A DNA stretch of 64,000 bases from Sequoia sempervirens (taxonomy: Eukaryota > Streptophyta > Pinopsida > Cupressales > Cupressaceae). The notes below the pieces were generated by a model, which did no database searches, was not told where the DNA came from, and saw nothing but the letters and a program-made list of their open reading frames with translations. The translations under genes and the position numbers were made by a program. The stretch covers positions 493,342,320 to 493,406,319 of the forward strand of contig VDFB02270651.1 in assembly GCA_007258455.2 (NCBI GenBank). Direction: 5' to 3'. Of the stretch, positions 20,651-33,031 are shown piece after piece. Positions within the stretch are counted from its first letter, which is position 1, and each line of letters starts with the position of its first letter.

Positions 20651-21403
20651 TTTTTTAATCAGGAGAGATTCTTTTTGTATTTCCAATGGGGAATTCTTTT
20701 TGTATTTCATTAGGAGAAATTGTTTTTGTATTCTTTATTAATTCAAAATGATTTCAACGTACAACCAATTTAGGCTTCACCATATTGTCGAACAATTACA
20801 ATAATTATTATTATCACAAAATAAAAAAGATTATCAATAATAGGTGTTAAGTAGTTGCCACAAACTACAAACTCCGGGGGCTGAGAACCGTCTAACACTA
20901 AAATAAAGAGTGTTGTGGAAGCTGACCAAATCACAAGTCATTGAAGTTCAAACATAATCCTTGAGTGGAATTGCTTAATGCTAGATAGAGGTTTCTGTCT
21001 ATGAACTGGTTGTGGAAATCAGGGGTTTTTGTCCTCTAATCTCCAATGACAAAAATATAGGATGTTCGATTTGTTTTGGGGAATGATTTCATAAAACATG
21101 GATATCCTCATTGATCTTTGACTTAGACTTAAGTCGGCACTTGAACACTCACTTTCCCTCTAGAATACAATTTCAAAGTCCTCATTTTCCCTCTAAAGAA
21201 CCTTGCTCACAACCCTTGGCCAACCACTTAAAGAAATAAAACTTGATTGTAACATAACACAAAAGACCCCATAATTTGGGTGCTCACACAATAAGACACA
21301 CCTAAGTATTACAAAGTCATTTACCTAATTTATTTTCCCAAGTCTACAATAAATAAAGAGCATGCTTAAGGAACATTCTAGGAGCTTATGGGAAAATGGG
21401 ACA
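20651..21403 (-). repeat. probable 3' LTR region of decayed gypsy A
   Basis: This lies between the EIL 3' region and a polypurine tract (minus strand, 21421-21408). The minus strand begins TGTCCCATTTTCC at 21403, a plausible LTR start. The outer end is not defined; I could not align it convincingly with the possible 5' LTR at 34612-34794. A stretch of about 40 bases (near 20650-20690) is absent from copy B. Confidence 0.4.
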
Positions 21404-23128
21404 TGACTATCCTCCCTCCTCAAAATCACTTGCCCTTAAGCAATTCAATTTTGGAAGCTTCAAGATGTTACCCCCTTCCCATGTAGCATATTTAGTTGGC
21501 AAGTCCATCCATTGCACCAAATACTTTGTAAGGGTTTTATTCCTCAACTTTCATTCTTGAGTATCCAAGATAGCCTCTTGTATTAGAATGAGTCTTCCTT
21601 CATCATCTGAAGGTGACAAGTCTTTGGAAGGTGTAACATGTTGCCCTAATGCCTTTTTGAGTTAAGAAACATGGAAGATGTTGTGAATTCTATTGTTCTC
21701 AGAAAGATCTAGCTCATAGGCTACTTCTCCCACCTTTCTTATGATCCTATAGGGGTCATAAAATCTGGGCTTCAATTTTTTTGTTCCTTTCTTCTTCAAT
21801 AAAAAATGCATGGAAGGTTGTAGCCTCAAGTAAATCATGTATCCAACTTTAAACACTTTTTTTGTACATCATTGACTTGCATAGAGCTTCTATTGGTTTT
21901 GAGTGTGCTAAAGGTTGTCATTAAGAGACTTCAATATCTCTTGATGCTTGATCATATCTATTGCTCCAAGTACCCTATTATCTATGATTGCAAGATCCAT
22001 AAAAGTTAGAGCATATATACATGCAAATGAATAAAAGATGATGTACCTATGGACATATGGTGGTATGTGTTATATCAAATTTCTCTCAAATGTAGCCACT
22101 TGATGCAAGTTATTTTCTATCTAGAAACATAATTTCTTGTGTACCCTTTGATCCATTTGTTGACAATCTCAATTTTCCTATCTATTTGGGGGTAGTACTT
22201 GTGCTAGAGGTGAGTTTTGTTCTTGCCAAATGAAACATTTCTTGCAAAAAATGTTTCAAAAATATTTTTCCCTATCTCTAATAATGTTCTTGGGCATTCC
22301 ATGTAATTTGAATAGCTCCTTGAAGAATAAATCAACAATTGGGGAAACCTTGAAAAAAGAGGATGTTGCATAAAAAATTCACATAGTAAGTCTATCTACT
22401 ACAATAAAAATGCAATCTTTGACATTTACTTTGGGTAACCTAGTGATAAAATTTATAGGTATGTACTCTCATTTTTACTCAGCCATGCATAGGGTATGAA
22501 GTAATCTTATAGAATAAACTTGTTCGGTTTTGTTCTATTGAGAAGATGAACATTACTTATTTTTCTTTAGCATATCCCCTTTCATTCCTTTCTATGATAA
22601 TCTCTCTCTAACCCTTTTATATGTTTTGAAATATGTTGGATGTCGAGCCAATGGAGTGTCATGTATGGCTCTTAAAATCTTCTCCTCCATCTTTGATTTT
22701 GAGACTAAATATATCCTTTCTTTATGTAGAATTAGATCTCCCACCACTTTGAATCTATAATCCTATATCCTTCCATCTAATATGCTTCTAACAAAACCAT
22801 TCTTAGCATATTTAGATATGATGGTGGTGACCCAACCAATAGAGATACTAGAAATTGAATATAAAGTAAGAATTCAAGATAATGCATCCTCAACTACATT
22901 ATACTTCCCCTTCACATATTCAATATTAAAATCATATGCATGTAACTTGCTTGCCCATTTATGTTTTATGTCATTTAAGTATTTTAATTAAGATAGTACT
23001 TAAGACTATTATGATCTCTTGAACACAAACTTACCAAACATCAAGTATTTTTGGAACTTCACTAAGGCATGCTTTGTCGCTAGCATCTCCTTATCATAAA
23101 TAAAAATTGTTTTGTATACTTTTGTTAG
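21404..23128 (-). pseudogene. gypsy pol 3' end (RNase H end and integrase), copy A
   Basis: On the minus strand from right to left: a piece of RNase H with IYDKEMLATKHALVKFQKYL (about 23100-23030); the integrase zinc-binding region, RHPTYFKTYKRVRERLSWKG-like (about 22690-22560); the core with YYPQIDRKIEIVNKWIKGY (about 22200-22120, normally YHPQTDGQTE); and the C-terminal domain as an open frame at 21856-21662 with LKPRFYDPYRIIRKVGEVAY and IHNIFHVS, which is family-typical. A pyrimidine-rich tract at 21408-21421 is the PPT on the minus strand. Frameshifts and stops separate the parts. Confidence 0.85.
23124..23128. repeat. target site duplication, left side of gag-only element
   Basis: GTTAG here and GTTGG at 30909-30913 flank the element with one mismatch. 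Confidence 0.7.
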
Positions 23129-24420
23129 TGTGAAGGAGGGGATTCATTAATCCATAGTCCCAAGACAAACAGGGTCTAAAGGGAACGAATTTCCCTCATT
23201 CACCTCAATGAAAAAGGTCAAAAGACATAATGGTAAATGAAGGCAAGCTAATCTATGTGTTTGGGTTTTTAGGATGGATGACTTTAGGAATCAGGTAAAC
23301 AAACCACAAAGGTCTCGAGAAATTGGCTAAGTGGCTCTTAGCTAGGGGATGACAATGTGGGTTAAGGAGGAAAGTGCAACATGTTGGCATCTATGTTGCA
23401 CATAGGCGTCTCCTACAGATAGAGAGTAGATTTTGTGACCAAAAATAGTCAAGGCTTGCTAATAACCTAAATACTGGAAGTTGACAATTTTAAGGGAAAA
23501 TAATAGAATGTAGGAAATGCACAAAAGAGAGAAGGTACAACAAGAAGAATACTTTAAATGGAAGAAAAACTAACTAGAAGCGAAATGACAAGTGGGGAAA
23601 GAAATATCCAACTCATGGTAGGTCCAACTCACTGCATGCTCCACATGAACGAGATCCTACACACATGAAAATGAGAAAATTTTGGGGCTTCTTTTAAGGG
23701 CTTGCCTCAGTCAACCACCCACTTTGGTGTTTCCACCTCCACGGACAACCAAATAGACCACAATGTAGAAATAATGATAAAGAAAGCAATAGATGAGACA
23801 TATAGAAAGCAAAGACAACAATATGCTAACTATAAGGATGACAATGCTATGAAATAGCAAAGAGTTACCCTCCCTTCTACAAGCTTGAAAAAGTTGAGAT
23901 GAAGGACAAGAGCTTTGAGAATGCAAGGTGATCATGCAAAAGTGTAGTGCCAATAGCTTGAAACCTACAAGAATAATGGTGTAGAGAGAAAATGGGAGTG
24001 CTAAGGAGAGAAGAGCAAGAATGAAGTTGAAGAATAAGAGTTAAGTGAGTTTATTTACAAGAATGAAGATTAGATTTGAATGGAATGAGAATGTAGGTTC
24101 AAAATGGAAGTTTGGAGGTAAAAGAGTCATTTTTGGGTAGGTATGTAGTTGTAGGGGGCGTTACACTTTGCGAGTGATAGGAATTGTAACGTCCCAACAT
24201 CCACTAACTCAAGAATCTATCAAGGACATTCACGAGGTGCACAAATGTCTGTGCGATGCAAAAGCGTCCTAGTCAAAATTCCCTCGATCGAAAGAAAATG
24301 ACAAGGTACAAATGTGACAAAAGGCTTAGAGTGTTAGGATTTAGCATTATTGATTTATAAGGCTAAAGTAACGGTGGTGTTATGGGAAATTGTACTAGGG
24401 TGCAATTTTATGCCATAACA
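23129..24420 (-). repeat. 3' LTR of gag-only element
   Basis: On the plus strand it reads TGTGAAGGAGGGG to CCATAACA, that is TG to CA. It aligns throughout with 29603-30908, including the long block at 23725-23880. Confidence 0.9.
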
Positions 24421-24432
24421 TTTTTCCCACAC

Positions 24433-25600
24433 TTTAGCAAGAATATGTGTCAAGCATGTGCGAGCTAAAGTAGAAAGAGATTGAAGAGATTATACCAAAA
24501 AAAAAGGGGAAGCAATCCTTTGATTTGATATACTTGATGTGAAGAGGAGCTCCACTGGAATGCAAAGAGGACATGAGTATTTGATCTTGCAAAGCTAGCT
24601 ACAATCTCATTGCAAACATGTTAAGAAAAAAGTGAAAAATAGTAGACATGATAAAAAAAATTCAGACACAAGACAAGACAATTTGATCAAATAAAGATGA
24701 TGTTGATAGGTATGGATAGCATGGCTAGAGTCCATACGACAAGCATGTAGGTCTATGGTTGTTGCAAACTACATTATAGGGCAATCACAGAAAAAACAAG
24801 ATAGGTCTAGTTAGGTTTCCCCCAAGCTAGATGCCAAGATATAAGACATCAAGACATCAAGGAATCCTTTTGAAAGATATTTTCATCAAAGGATTCTTTC
24901 ATCAAGGAATCCTTTTGAAAGAATACACCTTTTTGAAAATTAAGTAGATATGATAGCCCCCCTGAGAATGATGTGTGCTACACAGAGGATCAAATGGCAT
25001 TCTAAGGAGAAGAGAAAGACAAGGGATGTCATGGAATGAGATACATGGCAAGATGTATTCGTGGAATGTTGTCACACACATGGGGGACAACACATGGAAA
25101 CCACAAAATCATGAAGCAGAGAAACAAAGATGAAGAGATCAAGAGCACATGGGGATCTAATAATTCAGGGTCAAAACTGCTCATAAATATAGATAGATAG
25201 ATATAATATAATATACGTATGAACAGTCATCACCCCCAAATGTATCAAAACGTGAAGATGAGCACATGAAGACAAAACAAAAATAAAAATTGGGTTAACA
25301 TGGAAGAGGCCTAAATGCCATGACACTTTGCATCGTCTCGATGTGAATTTTAAAGACCATGACATATAGAAGAATGATGAAATAAATAGAAGGTTACAAC
25401 ATAGTTTCTCTCCTGTATCCAAGCACCTACAAGGGTAGAATGGGTCCTCTAGGAGAGAGCACAAAACATATACAAACAAGTATAAGGTAGCACAAACAAG
25501 CTCACAAAACTAATCTAAAGGTGTGGAAGGAGGTGCCACCCTAAGCCAAATCCACTAGTAGGTCATCTTGCTCCCAATATAGACCATTATAATGGGAGGG
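24433..25600. other. internal region of gag-only element without recognised genes
   Basis: It holds only short frames (25093-24902 and 25479-25171, minus) without family resemblance. A near-duplicate ATCAAGGAATCCTTTTGAAAG occurs at about 24858 and 24901. Confidence 0.5.
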
Positions 25601-25609
25601 AGGATGATC

Positions 25610-26989
25610 CTAGAGGGGAGGGATAGAAAGGGCTGCACTAACCAACTTGCTTGCAATAAGGCCTAAGGAAAAAGGCCCCTCAAGGTCCTCTTCATCGAGC
25701 TCTTGTGAGACTAAGGTCATCAATCTCTCAAAGATCAAGGATAGAGTCAAGATATCCTCCAACAAGTTGAAAATGCACTTGTCAGGAGTTCCATGTGCCA
25801 ACTGAGCAAGAGGAGGATAAGACACATGTGAGTCATGAACAAACTTAGGAAGAGGAGTAGTGACTAACTCTAGGGATGCGGGGGTTGCCTTTGTCACAAG
25901 GATGGTGCATGCCAAAGCAGAACAAGACTCCAAAGGAGAGGAAAATTTCTTATGACCCTCACTCAAGGTGAGGCATACTCTAGCTTACACTTCAAAAAAG
26001 GATGCAAAATCCCAACAAAGGAAGAAAAAGTAGAAGAAGGAGACAAAGCCACATAGGACACCACCTTTGTGTTAGGAATTTCCATAGGTTGCAAGAAAAG
26101 AGGAATATTAGGAAGATAGGTAAGAAAGGGAGGCTCCACTAAAGGCACGATGAACACTTGCACCCTTTTGGGGTGAAGTTCATTGGGATCCACCGATGAA
26201 GCTAGAAGAAGAATCGAGGTGATGGGAAATGAGGTAGAAGAAAATATAGGAGTATAAGTGCTAACAAAAGAAGCAAAAGCAGAGACAACTGGCTCCTCCC
26301 TCGACTTCTACAAAGTAACATGCTCCTTAGCCAGAGCCTTTTTCCAAAGCTTATGCTCATGCACAAGTCGGTCAGTCGATTGTGGGAACTAGAAGACATG
26401 ACCTAATAAGAGAATGAGGACCTTTGCTCTACCACATGAGCAACCTTTGTAATCATCATCAATGGAAGGGTGGTCTCCTTAGAAGAAGTAGAGGAGCAAG
26501 AGACACATAAGCAAACATAGAGATAGGTGTCTCAACAACAATCCTCTTTCCTTTCTCTACCTTAGGGGTAGGTGGAGGAATAGGTGGGGGCCACAAAGGT
26601 TGATACGTTGGAACAACCCAACAGAAAGACTTCCCCTTGCCATAAAGGGTGGATTAGGGTACTATGGGTAAGACAAGAAGTTGAAAAACTTGGGGCTTCA
26701 ACTTTTGCAGTATGGGTGCTTTTCCTTTTCCTATGCTATGCATAGTAACAGGAACAAAAGATGCCACTAAGGGTTGGGAAGATGAAGCTAAAGGTGTTGA
26801 AGAAGAACTAGGAGGGGAAGGTGCAAGGGAAAGAGAAATATTTCCCTTCACCTTTAGAGGGGTTGAACACGAAGCATGTTGTTTTGCATGTAGGTAGTGC
26901 TTCCAAGAAACAATATAAGGAGCTGACAGGGGAAAACTACCCTTCAGTGTTGAGCCCCTAGTCTTGTATCTGTAATAAGATCTATACAA
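25610..26989 (-). CDS. unrecognised Pro/Ser-rich ORF pieces of gag-only element
   Basis: A chain of minus-strand frames (26989-26654, 26399-26202, 26193-25963, 25966-25610) encodes low-complexity Ser, Pro, Leu and Ala-rich peptides. The two at 26193-25963 and 25966-25610 overlap by four bases in different frames. I see no catalytic motif. They may be remnants of one long unknown ORF downstream of gag, or spacer that happens to be open. Confidence 0.3.
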
Positions 26990-27699
26990 AAAATCTCCCC
27001 TAGGAGGGAGGGGTTAGAATAGGGTAGGCCAAAAGTGGTCAAGAGAGAAGCCACCATGAGCTGCTAGTGGCTTGTATCCAATATCCTAGACAAGTTGCAC
27101 AGTACTCTTGTGGGGAAACTTTAGACATTTGTGGATTGTGAAAGAAACCACATTCATGGAGGCCATGGAATGCCTTAGAGCCTTGCTTTGAATAAGTCAA
27201 ACTCTAGAATCACAACAAATTGGACCTACACAACCTTAGGTCCTACTAGGATTGACAAAGAAATAGTGCCCATAGGCAAAATAGAAAACCCATCATGTGT
27301 GTGAAGGGTAGCTTGTGACTCATCATATTTTTTCTTATGTAAAATATTGATAAAAATAGCCTCCTCCTAATGATGTTCACATGGTCCGGTGAATCAACTA
27401 TAATGGTTGTTACGACATTACCCTTCATGTGGGTGAGAACGTAAATTAGAGAGAGCTCCTTGTTTAGAGGTAGATTGTGTGAAGTGAATGTAATGATAGG
27501 GACAACATTCACATGCTCTGCAGGAGGAATATGAGTGAATGAGACCACATTCGCATATTTAGATGGGGTGAAATTAGAAGACGATGAAGAAGGAGTAACC
27601 AAGTTAGTAGAGCATGATGAGAAAGGATATATGTATATCTGTAGTTGGTTGTTCAACTTCGCTACAGACTTGTTAGAGTTCTATTTTCTACCATCGATT

Positions 27700-28560
27700 T
27701 GGATAGTCTTGTCATTGATGTGGTTCTGAATCACATGATGCAAGTGAACACATCTTTTGGTGTCATGTCCAACAACTCGATAATATTGATAGAACTTCTG
27801 GGAGTCGTACCATTGAGGATACGACTCAAACAGTGGTAAAATCTCTAGAAAATTTATTATTTAATCTTTTAATAATTTTTGCAAGACATTATTATATGAT
27901 TCAGACAATTTAGTAAAAGTTCTATTATGTCATGTAGTATTTTTGTCTGTCAAAATGGAGACTATGTTTTCCATGGCCTTGTTCTTGCTAGAGACTGACA
28001 TGATTGACCAACTATCCTGGTGGGAGCATGAGGATGAATCCCCATACTAAAAACTGCTTGATGATGCTCTTGCAAGGCAACACATAGATGCACAAAAGAA
28101 GGATATTTCACTAAAATAATTTGTTTCTGCAGTTTGGGTTGTAAATTCTTGATAAGCACTTTTTGAACATCAAAATCAGGAAAATTATAAGAAATTTGAG
28201 AAAATATAGCCTAATATCGAGCTATGAAATTAGTTAACTTCTCATGAGTTCCTTGCTTGCATCGGACAAGATCATTGAACATGATCTTTGGCTTGATGTT
28301 GGGCTGAAACTATTGGAGAAACTGATTAAATAGTTGGTTGAAAGAGAAACTAGAATTGTGAGGCAAGGCACAATACCATTCCAAGGTAGTGCCCTTGAGG
28401 GAACATAGGAATAGCCTTGCCAAGAGTGCATCATTATGGAAGAAATCAGTGCACATGGCATTGAAGGATGAAACATGCATCCACGGATCCCCATGACCAT
28501 TGTACTTTTCAAATTTTGAAATCTCCACTCCTTGAGGGATAGGAGTATTTAGAATGGAAA
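27700..28560 (-). pseudogene. gag of the gag-only element
   Basis: The gag core begins near 28528 with ISKFEKYNGHGDPWMHVSSF, the plant gypsy gag pattern P-x-KF-x-Y-x-G-x-GDP. It continues ALLARLFLCSLKGTTLEWYC (the L-x-G-x-A-x-x-WY hallmark) and then a second-half helix region LIKNLQPKLQKQII and SFVHLCVALQEHHQ at 28159-27962. Near 27800 comes a zinc-finger-like FYQYYRVVGHDTKRC, where the family's first Cys is Tyr. Frameshifts near 28310 and between 28230 and 28160 split it. Gypsy-type gag is well supported by three collinear blocks. Confidence 0.8.
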
Positions 28561-28675
28561 TAGAAAGAGGAATACGATGACAAAAAAGGATGAAACATAG
28601 GTTGGGAGGAGGAGCTGGCCAAATTCGCTAGCTGATTCTACATGTGTCCCATGTTCTATAAAAGAGCATTGAGGA

Positions 28676-28870
28676 CTAGATCAATAGATGAGGTATAACC
28701 ATCAAAACTGCCAGTAGAGCCACTAACACCCACATTGGTAGAGCCCCTAGCACTAGCACCAAAAGAGGCACCAACACTAGCACCAAAAGAGGTGCCACCA
28801 CCAACAACAATAGAGGCACTGACACTAGCACCAAAATAGGTACCAACACCAACACCAACACCAGAAATAG
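28676..28870 (-). repeat. imperfect GCACCAACA-type minisatellite inside element ORF
   Basis: Degenerate short repeats on the plus strand (variants of ACTAGCACCAAAAGAGGCACCA) are read on the minus strand as Gly-Ala-Ser and Gly-Val-rich text (for example FGASVGASFGASARGS). It looks like slippage expansion of a low-complexity linker upstream of gag. Confidence 0.7.
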
Positions 28871-29150
28871 GGATGCTCTAAAATTTAGATGTGGAATAAC
28901 TAAATCCTAAATTTACCTTGTTTACTTTGATAGTGTGACTTTGCTAAGGTACGGTGTTGGTGTTAGTAAAGGGACCCACATCAGTCTTGCACACTAACAT
29001 CTTAGACATCAAGATTTCCAACTATCTTCTAGCGATCTCCAATCCCACATCTTGAGTAGCACCCAAGGTAGATGTGTAGGAGGGAATGTGGGTCTCTACA
29101 ATATCAACAATACCACAAAGAAGCTCTAGGGCCCTTCTATCTTTAGTTAA

Positions 29151-29513
29151 CTAATATTTCAAATTTTTAACCAGGAAAAAAAAATTATCTCCTACCAAGA
29201 ATCTTACAAGCTTTGCAAGTCTCATTTCTAAGGAGTAAACATGCTCTGCAAGGACCCTAAGAGAAGCTTCATCTTCCAAAGAAGAGGCAAAGGTTGAAGG
29301 TGAGGCAAGAGGGGTAGGAACGTGAGTTTTAGCTTCATTTACAGGAGGAGTATATCTGATGGAGAGTCCCACAATGAACTCCTCAAAAGATGAACTAGTA
29401 TAGGGAGGACTAAACCTCCCATATCCCATATCTAAATTTTGATAACTTCTAATAAAGTGGTTAGAGGTAGTTGATTGGGTCATAAAGTTCATTAAGAGCA
29501 TCACAATGCACAA
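29151..29513 (-). CDS. unrecognised ORF near the PBS of the gag-only element
   Basis: A 120-residue frame has a Ser/Pro/Thr-rich middle and a possibly helical end (EDEASLRVLAEHVYSLEMRL) typical of gag N-terminal coiled-coil leaders. It precedes gag in the same strand and may be its N-terminus. No motif gives a function. Confidence 0.4.
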   Translation of the reverse strand: MCIVMLLMNFMTQSTTSNHFIRSYQNLDMGYGRFSPPYTSSSFEEFIVGLSIRYTPPVNEAKTHVPTPLASPSTFASSLEDEASLRVLAEHVYSLEMRLAKLVRFLVGDNFFFLVKNLKY

Positions 29514-29587
29514 TTAGTGATGCATCCTAATCACTTTGAGAAGATTTTTTTTTTGAAATTAGGATGAAGGGAGAAGGATGGTTCACA

Positions 29588-29602
29588 TCAAGTTCACCAA
29601 AA
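29588..29602 (-). promoter_or_regulatory. putative primer binding site of gag-only element
   Basis: Immediately inside the right LTR the minus strand reads TGGTGAACTTGATG, starting with the TGG expected opposite a tRNA CCA end. The tRNA was not identified. Confidence 0.5.
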
Positions 29603-30908
29603 TGTGAAGGAGGGGATTCACTACTCCCCAATCCCAAGATAAATAGGGTCTAAAGGGAGTGAATTTCCCTCGGTCACCTTAATGAAAAAGGTCAAAAGAT
29701 AGAATGGTAAATGAAGGTAGGCTAATCTATGTTTTTGGGTTTTTCAAGATGGAGGACTTCAAGAATTAGGTGAACAAACACATAGGTCTTGGGAAATAGA
29801 CTTACTGGATCTCAACCAGAGGATGATAGTGTAGGTCAAGCAAAAAAGGGTGGGTCAAGGATGATAGCATGACATGCTAGCATCTCTGTGGTGCAAAAGC
29901 ATCTCGTACAGATAGAGAGAAAATTTTGCGACAAAAAATGCATAGGGATTGCTAACAACCCGAATATTGGAAGCCAATAGTTTTAATAGAAAAAAAAATA
30001 ATGCGGGAAATGCACAAAAAGGGAGTATGTACAATAAGAAGAATAATTTAAATGAAAGATAAACTAACTAGAAGCAAAATGACAAGTAGAGGGAAAGAAG
30101 TATCCAACTCACGATAGGTACAACCTCTCGCAAGATCCACATGAACAAGATCCTATTCACACGGAAATGAGAAAATGTTGGGGTTTCTTTTTGGGGCTTG
30201 CCTCAATCAAACCCCCGCTTTGGTGTTTCCACCTCCATAGACAACTAGATAGACCACAATGTAGAAATAATGATAAAGAAAGCAATAAACAAGGCATATA
30301 GAAAGCAAAGACAACAATATGCTAACTATAAGGATGACAATGCTATGAAATAACAAAGAGTTACCCTCCCCTCTACAAGCTTGGAGAAGCTGGGAGGAAG
30401 GAAAAGAGCTTTGAGAACACAATGAAATCATACAAAAGTGTAGTTCCAATAGCTTGAAATCTCTAAGAATAATGGTGTAGAGAGAAAATGGGAGTGTTAA
30501 GGATAGAAGAGCAAAAATGAAGTTGAAGAATAAGAGTAAAATGAGTAGAATTGCAAGAATGAATATTAGAGTTGAATGGAATGAGAATGGAGGTTCAAAA
30601 TGGATTTTGGAGGAAAATTTCTTTGGGTGGGTCCATAGTTGTAGGGGCATCACACTTCCGCGGGTGATAGGAATTGCTTAACATCAATGCCCACTAACCC
30701 AAGAATCTGTCAAGGATATTTGTGTGATGTGCAAATGTTTGCATGGTAGCATAAGCATCTAATCAAAATTCCCTCCATCAACAAAAAATGACAAGATCTG
30801 AATGGGACAAAAGTTAAGCAGCGGAATTTATCGTATGATTTATATATGGATAAAGTAAAGGGGCTTGTTATCGGAATTCCATTAGGGGTACAATGTTATG
30901 CCATAACG
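29603..30908 (-). repeat. 5' LTR of gag-only element
   Basis: It aligns with 23129-24420. The outer end reads CCATAACG where the partner has CCATAACA. The two LTRs differ by many substitutions and small indels, so the insertion is not recent. Confidence 0.88.
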
Positions 30909-30913
30909 GTTGG

Positions 30914-31619
30914 GTATGTTCTACAAGATCATGATGGGCCAAAAGTGGCGATATGATGGGTATGTGTAGGGTATGTGGTTGATGACTTTTTTACCCAAAA
31001 TTGATGGGGAAATGAAAAGGGTTTTAAAGGAGATTCTCAACTTTCCACCAATATAAATTATATGCTTTACTTTGAATTTAGTAAATAATTATTATTCATT
31101 TCTATTTAAATTATGACTAAAGTCCTAATTGATAGGGTGATTGAAAAAAAAATCCATAGCTTTCAAAGCGGTATCACATTTTTGAATCGAAACATGCATC
31201 ACATTCTATACTTCCACATACTATAGGATTAAAAAATGAATTTCATGAAGTTTTGACCAAGTTAAGGTGATGGAGACATACAAAGTTTTATATTTTTTAA
31301 AGTTGTAATAAAAAGAATTTCATAATTAATTATTTACTTGGAAAAAATTTACAAAGAATATGCATCACATTCTCCTCTACTTATATCTAAATCTTATTAA
31401 AAATATTATCATTTATTGTGGTTAGGGTGGTCCAGACGGACACTACTTCTTATTTTTTTCCACGAAATTTGAGTACTCTTGCATTGGGGTACAGATTACA
31501 CTACCAAATAGCTTTTTTTCAAAATGGCTTGTATTTTTAGAAACTAAATTCAATTTGCTACAGATTCTATTCTTACATATTTTTTAAATAATATAGATAA
31601 CTTATTCAGATTTTTACGT
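30914..31619. other. AT-rich stretch between gag-only element and gypsy RT, unassigned
   Basis: No retroelement motif or gene was recognised here, although RNase H sequence would be expected between 31620 and the insertion point. It may be another decayed insertion in gypsy A. Confidence 0.4.
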
Positions 31620-32900
31620 CAAGTTGCCTAACTCTGATTTTTCTGAATTTTATCGCAACTTAAGGGCCTATTTTTTCCATGATGATCCTACACATACCAG
31701 GTTAGTTTCCTACTTTATGAAGCAATTATGTTGCATCAAAACTATTCCAATGCTTTTTATAGAGGTGTCACATTCCTATACAAAAGGGAGTGGTAAATTT
31801 GGAACAAGCACTAGAAATAAACACATTACTTCTTTCAATCAATTAAAACTCCACTTGACTACATCTGTCCACTTGAATGCTCCATTCTTAGTCAAGTTTG
31901 TGAGTGGCATTTCCTACTTGGAGAATCATATTAGAAAAATCTAGTAGTAGTTGCATAGTCCTAAGACTCCTCTTAATTGTGACACGTTCTTAAGAGGTGG
32001 CCAATCTTGAATAGCTTGGATCTTTTTTGGTCCATTTGGACTCCATATTCATTCATGTCATGACTCAAACACAAAATATCCTTAAGCCCAAACTCAAACT
32101 TTGACTATTTGGAAAATAATGAGCGTTGTTATAATATGTTGAAGACTTCATCAAGATGCTTCTATTGCTCTTCCCAAGTCTTATTATATATCAAAATATT
32201 ATCAAATAAAACTAAGGAAAAATATTTCTTAACCACTTTCTAAATATTATGTTCATGCATGATTGGAATATTGTTGAGGAAATAGTCAAGCCAATGGGCA
32301 TGGCTTGGAACTTGAAGTGTCCATGGGGACACTTGAAAGTATTCCTTTGAACATATTCATCCCTCATTCTGATTTGATGGTATCTTGAACAAAAAATAAT
32401 TTTAGAGAAGTATATAGCTCTATGTAGATTGAATCTATTAGTTTGTCAATCTTGGGAATATGATATCTATCTTTTTATTGTTTTCTTCATTTTTAATGCC
32501 TATTAGTCAATACACATTCTCATGGTAATACCATTTTTTCACCAACACTATTGTAAAATAAAATAGATTAGAACTTGGCATGATGTAGCCCATATCCATT
32601 AGCTATTTTATTTCCTTTTCTATGTCTTCATTGTGGATCTTGGGGTGATAGTAGGGAGTGGTGATCACTGGCTTTGCACCTGTTTCAAAATAAAAATTAT
32701 GTTGGAACTCTCAATAAAGTGGCATTCTTGGGTAAATATCTTGGAAAACCTTGTTATTAAATTGTTCAACATAGCTTGTGCATCTCTATAAGAAGCATCC
32801 TCTATGCTTAAGGATGAATTTTTAGGTGTGATTAAGTAATTGACCGCCAAAGAAACTTGTCTTCTTTTGAATGTTGTTTCCATTATTTTATTAGTAACCA
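31620..32900 (-). pseudogene. gypsy reverse transcriptase and RNase H start, copy A
   Basis: On the minus strand, FKFQAMPIGLTISSTIFQSCMN (about 32310-32250) matches the RT motif F-x-F-x-x-MPFGL-x-NAP-x-TFQ. An LVLFDNILIYNKTWEEQ block (about 32200-32150) is the catalytic strand with FDN in place of the usual DD. The connection WPPLKNVSQLRGVLGLCNYY (about 32010-31960) and ALPLTNLTKNGAFKW follow. The RNase H start FVLECDTSIKSIGIVLMQHN lies at about 31740-31690. Stops and frameshifts are frequent. The order continues into the RNase H and integrase left of the nested element, so these are parts of one split gypsy copy. Confidence 0.8.
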
Positions 32901-33031
32901 CTCAAGGTTCCCCACTTGTAATTCCTTTAAGAACCACTTCCTTTTGTTTATTTATGAATTTTAATTCCATATATTGGTAGTTATGTGATAATTCTTCCGA
33001 ATATTGTAGCCATTATACTCCAAGCACCATT

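Larger units (their letters stand above)
6377..22941 (+). repeat. large direct duplication, copy A (16.6 kb)
   Basis: This aligns collinearly with 34895-51218. The offset drifts from 28518 at the start to 28277 at the end because of small indels, one 181-bp unit difference and a roughly 40-bp difference downstream of EIL. The start is set by the N gap in front of copy B, not by a seen breakpoint. The end is set by an LTR element inserted in copy B, so the real duplication may be longer on both sides. Confidence 0.95.
23129..30908 (-). mobile_element. non-autonomous gag-only LTR element (TR-GAG-like) nested in gypsy A
   Basis: Two LTRs of about 1.3 kb (23129-24420 and 29603-30908) enclose 5.2 kb. 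On the minus strand the order is right LTR, putative PBS (TGGTGAACTTGATG, just left of 29603), unknown ORF pieces, gag (about 28560-27700), Pro/Ser-rich ORF pieces, PPT (GTGTGGGAAAAA, complement of 24421-24432) and left LTR. No RT, RNase H, integrase or protease motif was found in any frame. The element sits inside a gypsy pol region, with the RNase H text breaking at 23128 and retroelement text resuming by 31620. It must have been mobilised by another element. Confidence 0.85.

Noticed and set aside
28676..28861. Leu/Val-rich minus-strand frame that looks like a membrane segment
   Set aside because: It is a frame-shifted reading of a short-period minisatellite. The Gly/Ala/Ser reading is the one in the gag strand context.
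30914..31619. Possible RNase H continuation of gypsy A
   Set aside because: Read on the minus strand I found none of the expected motifs, so it was left as unassigned.
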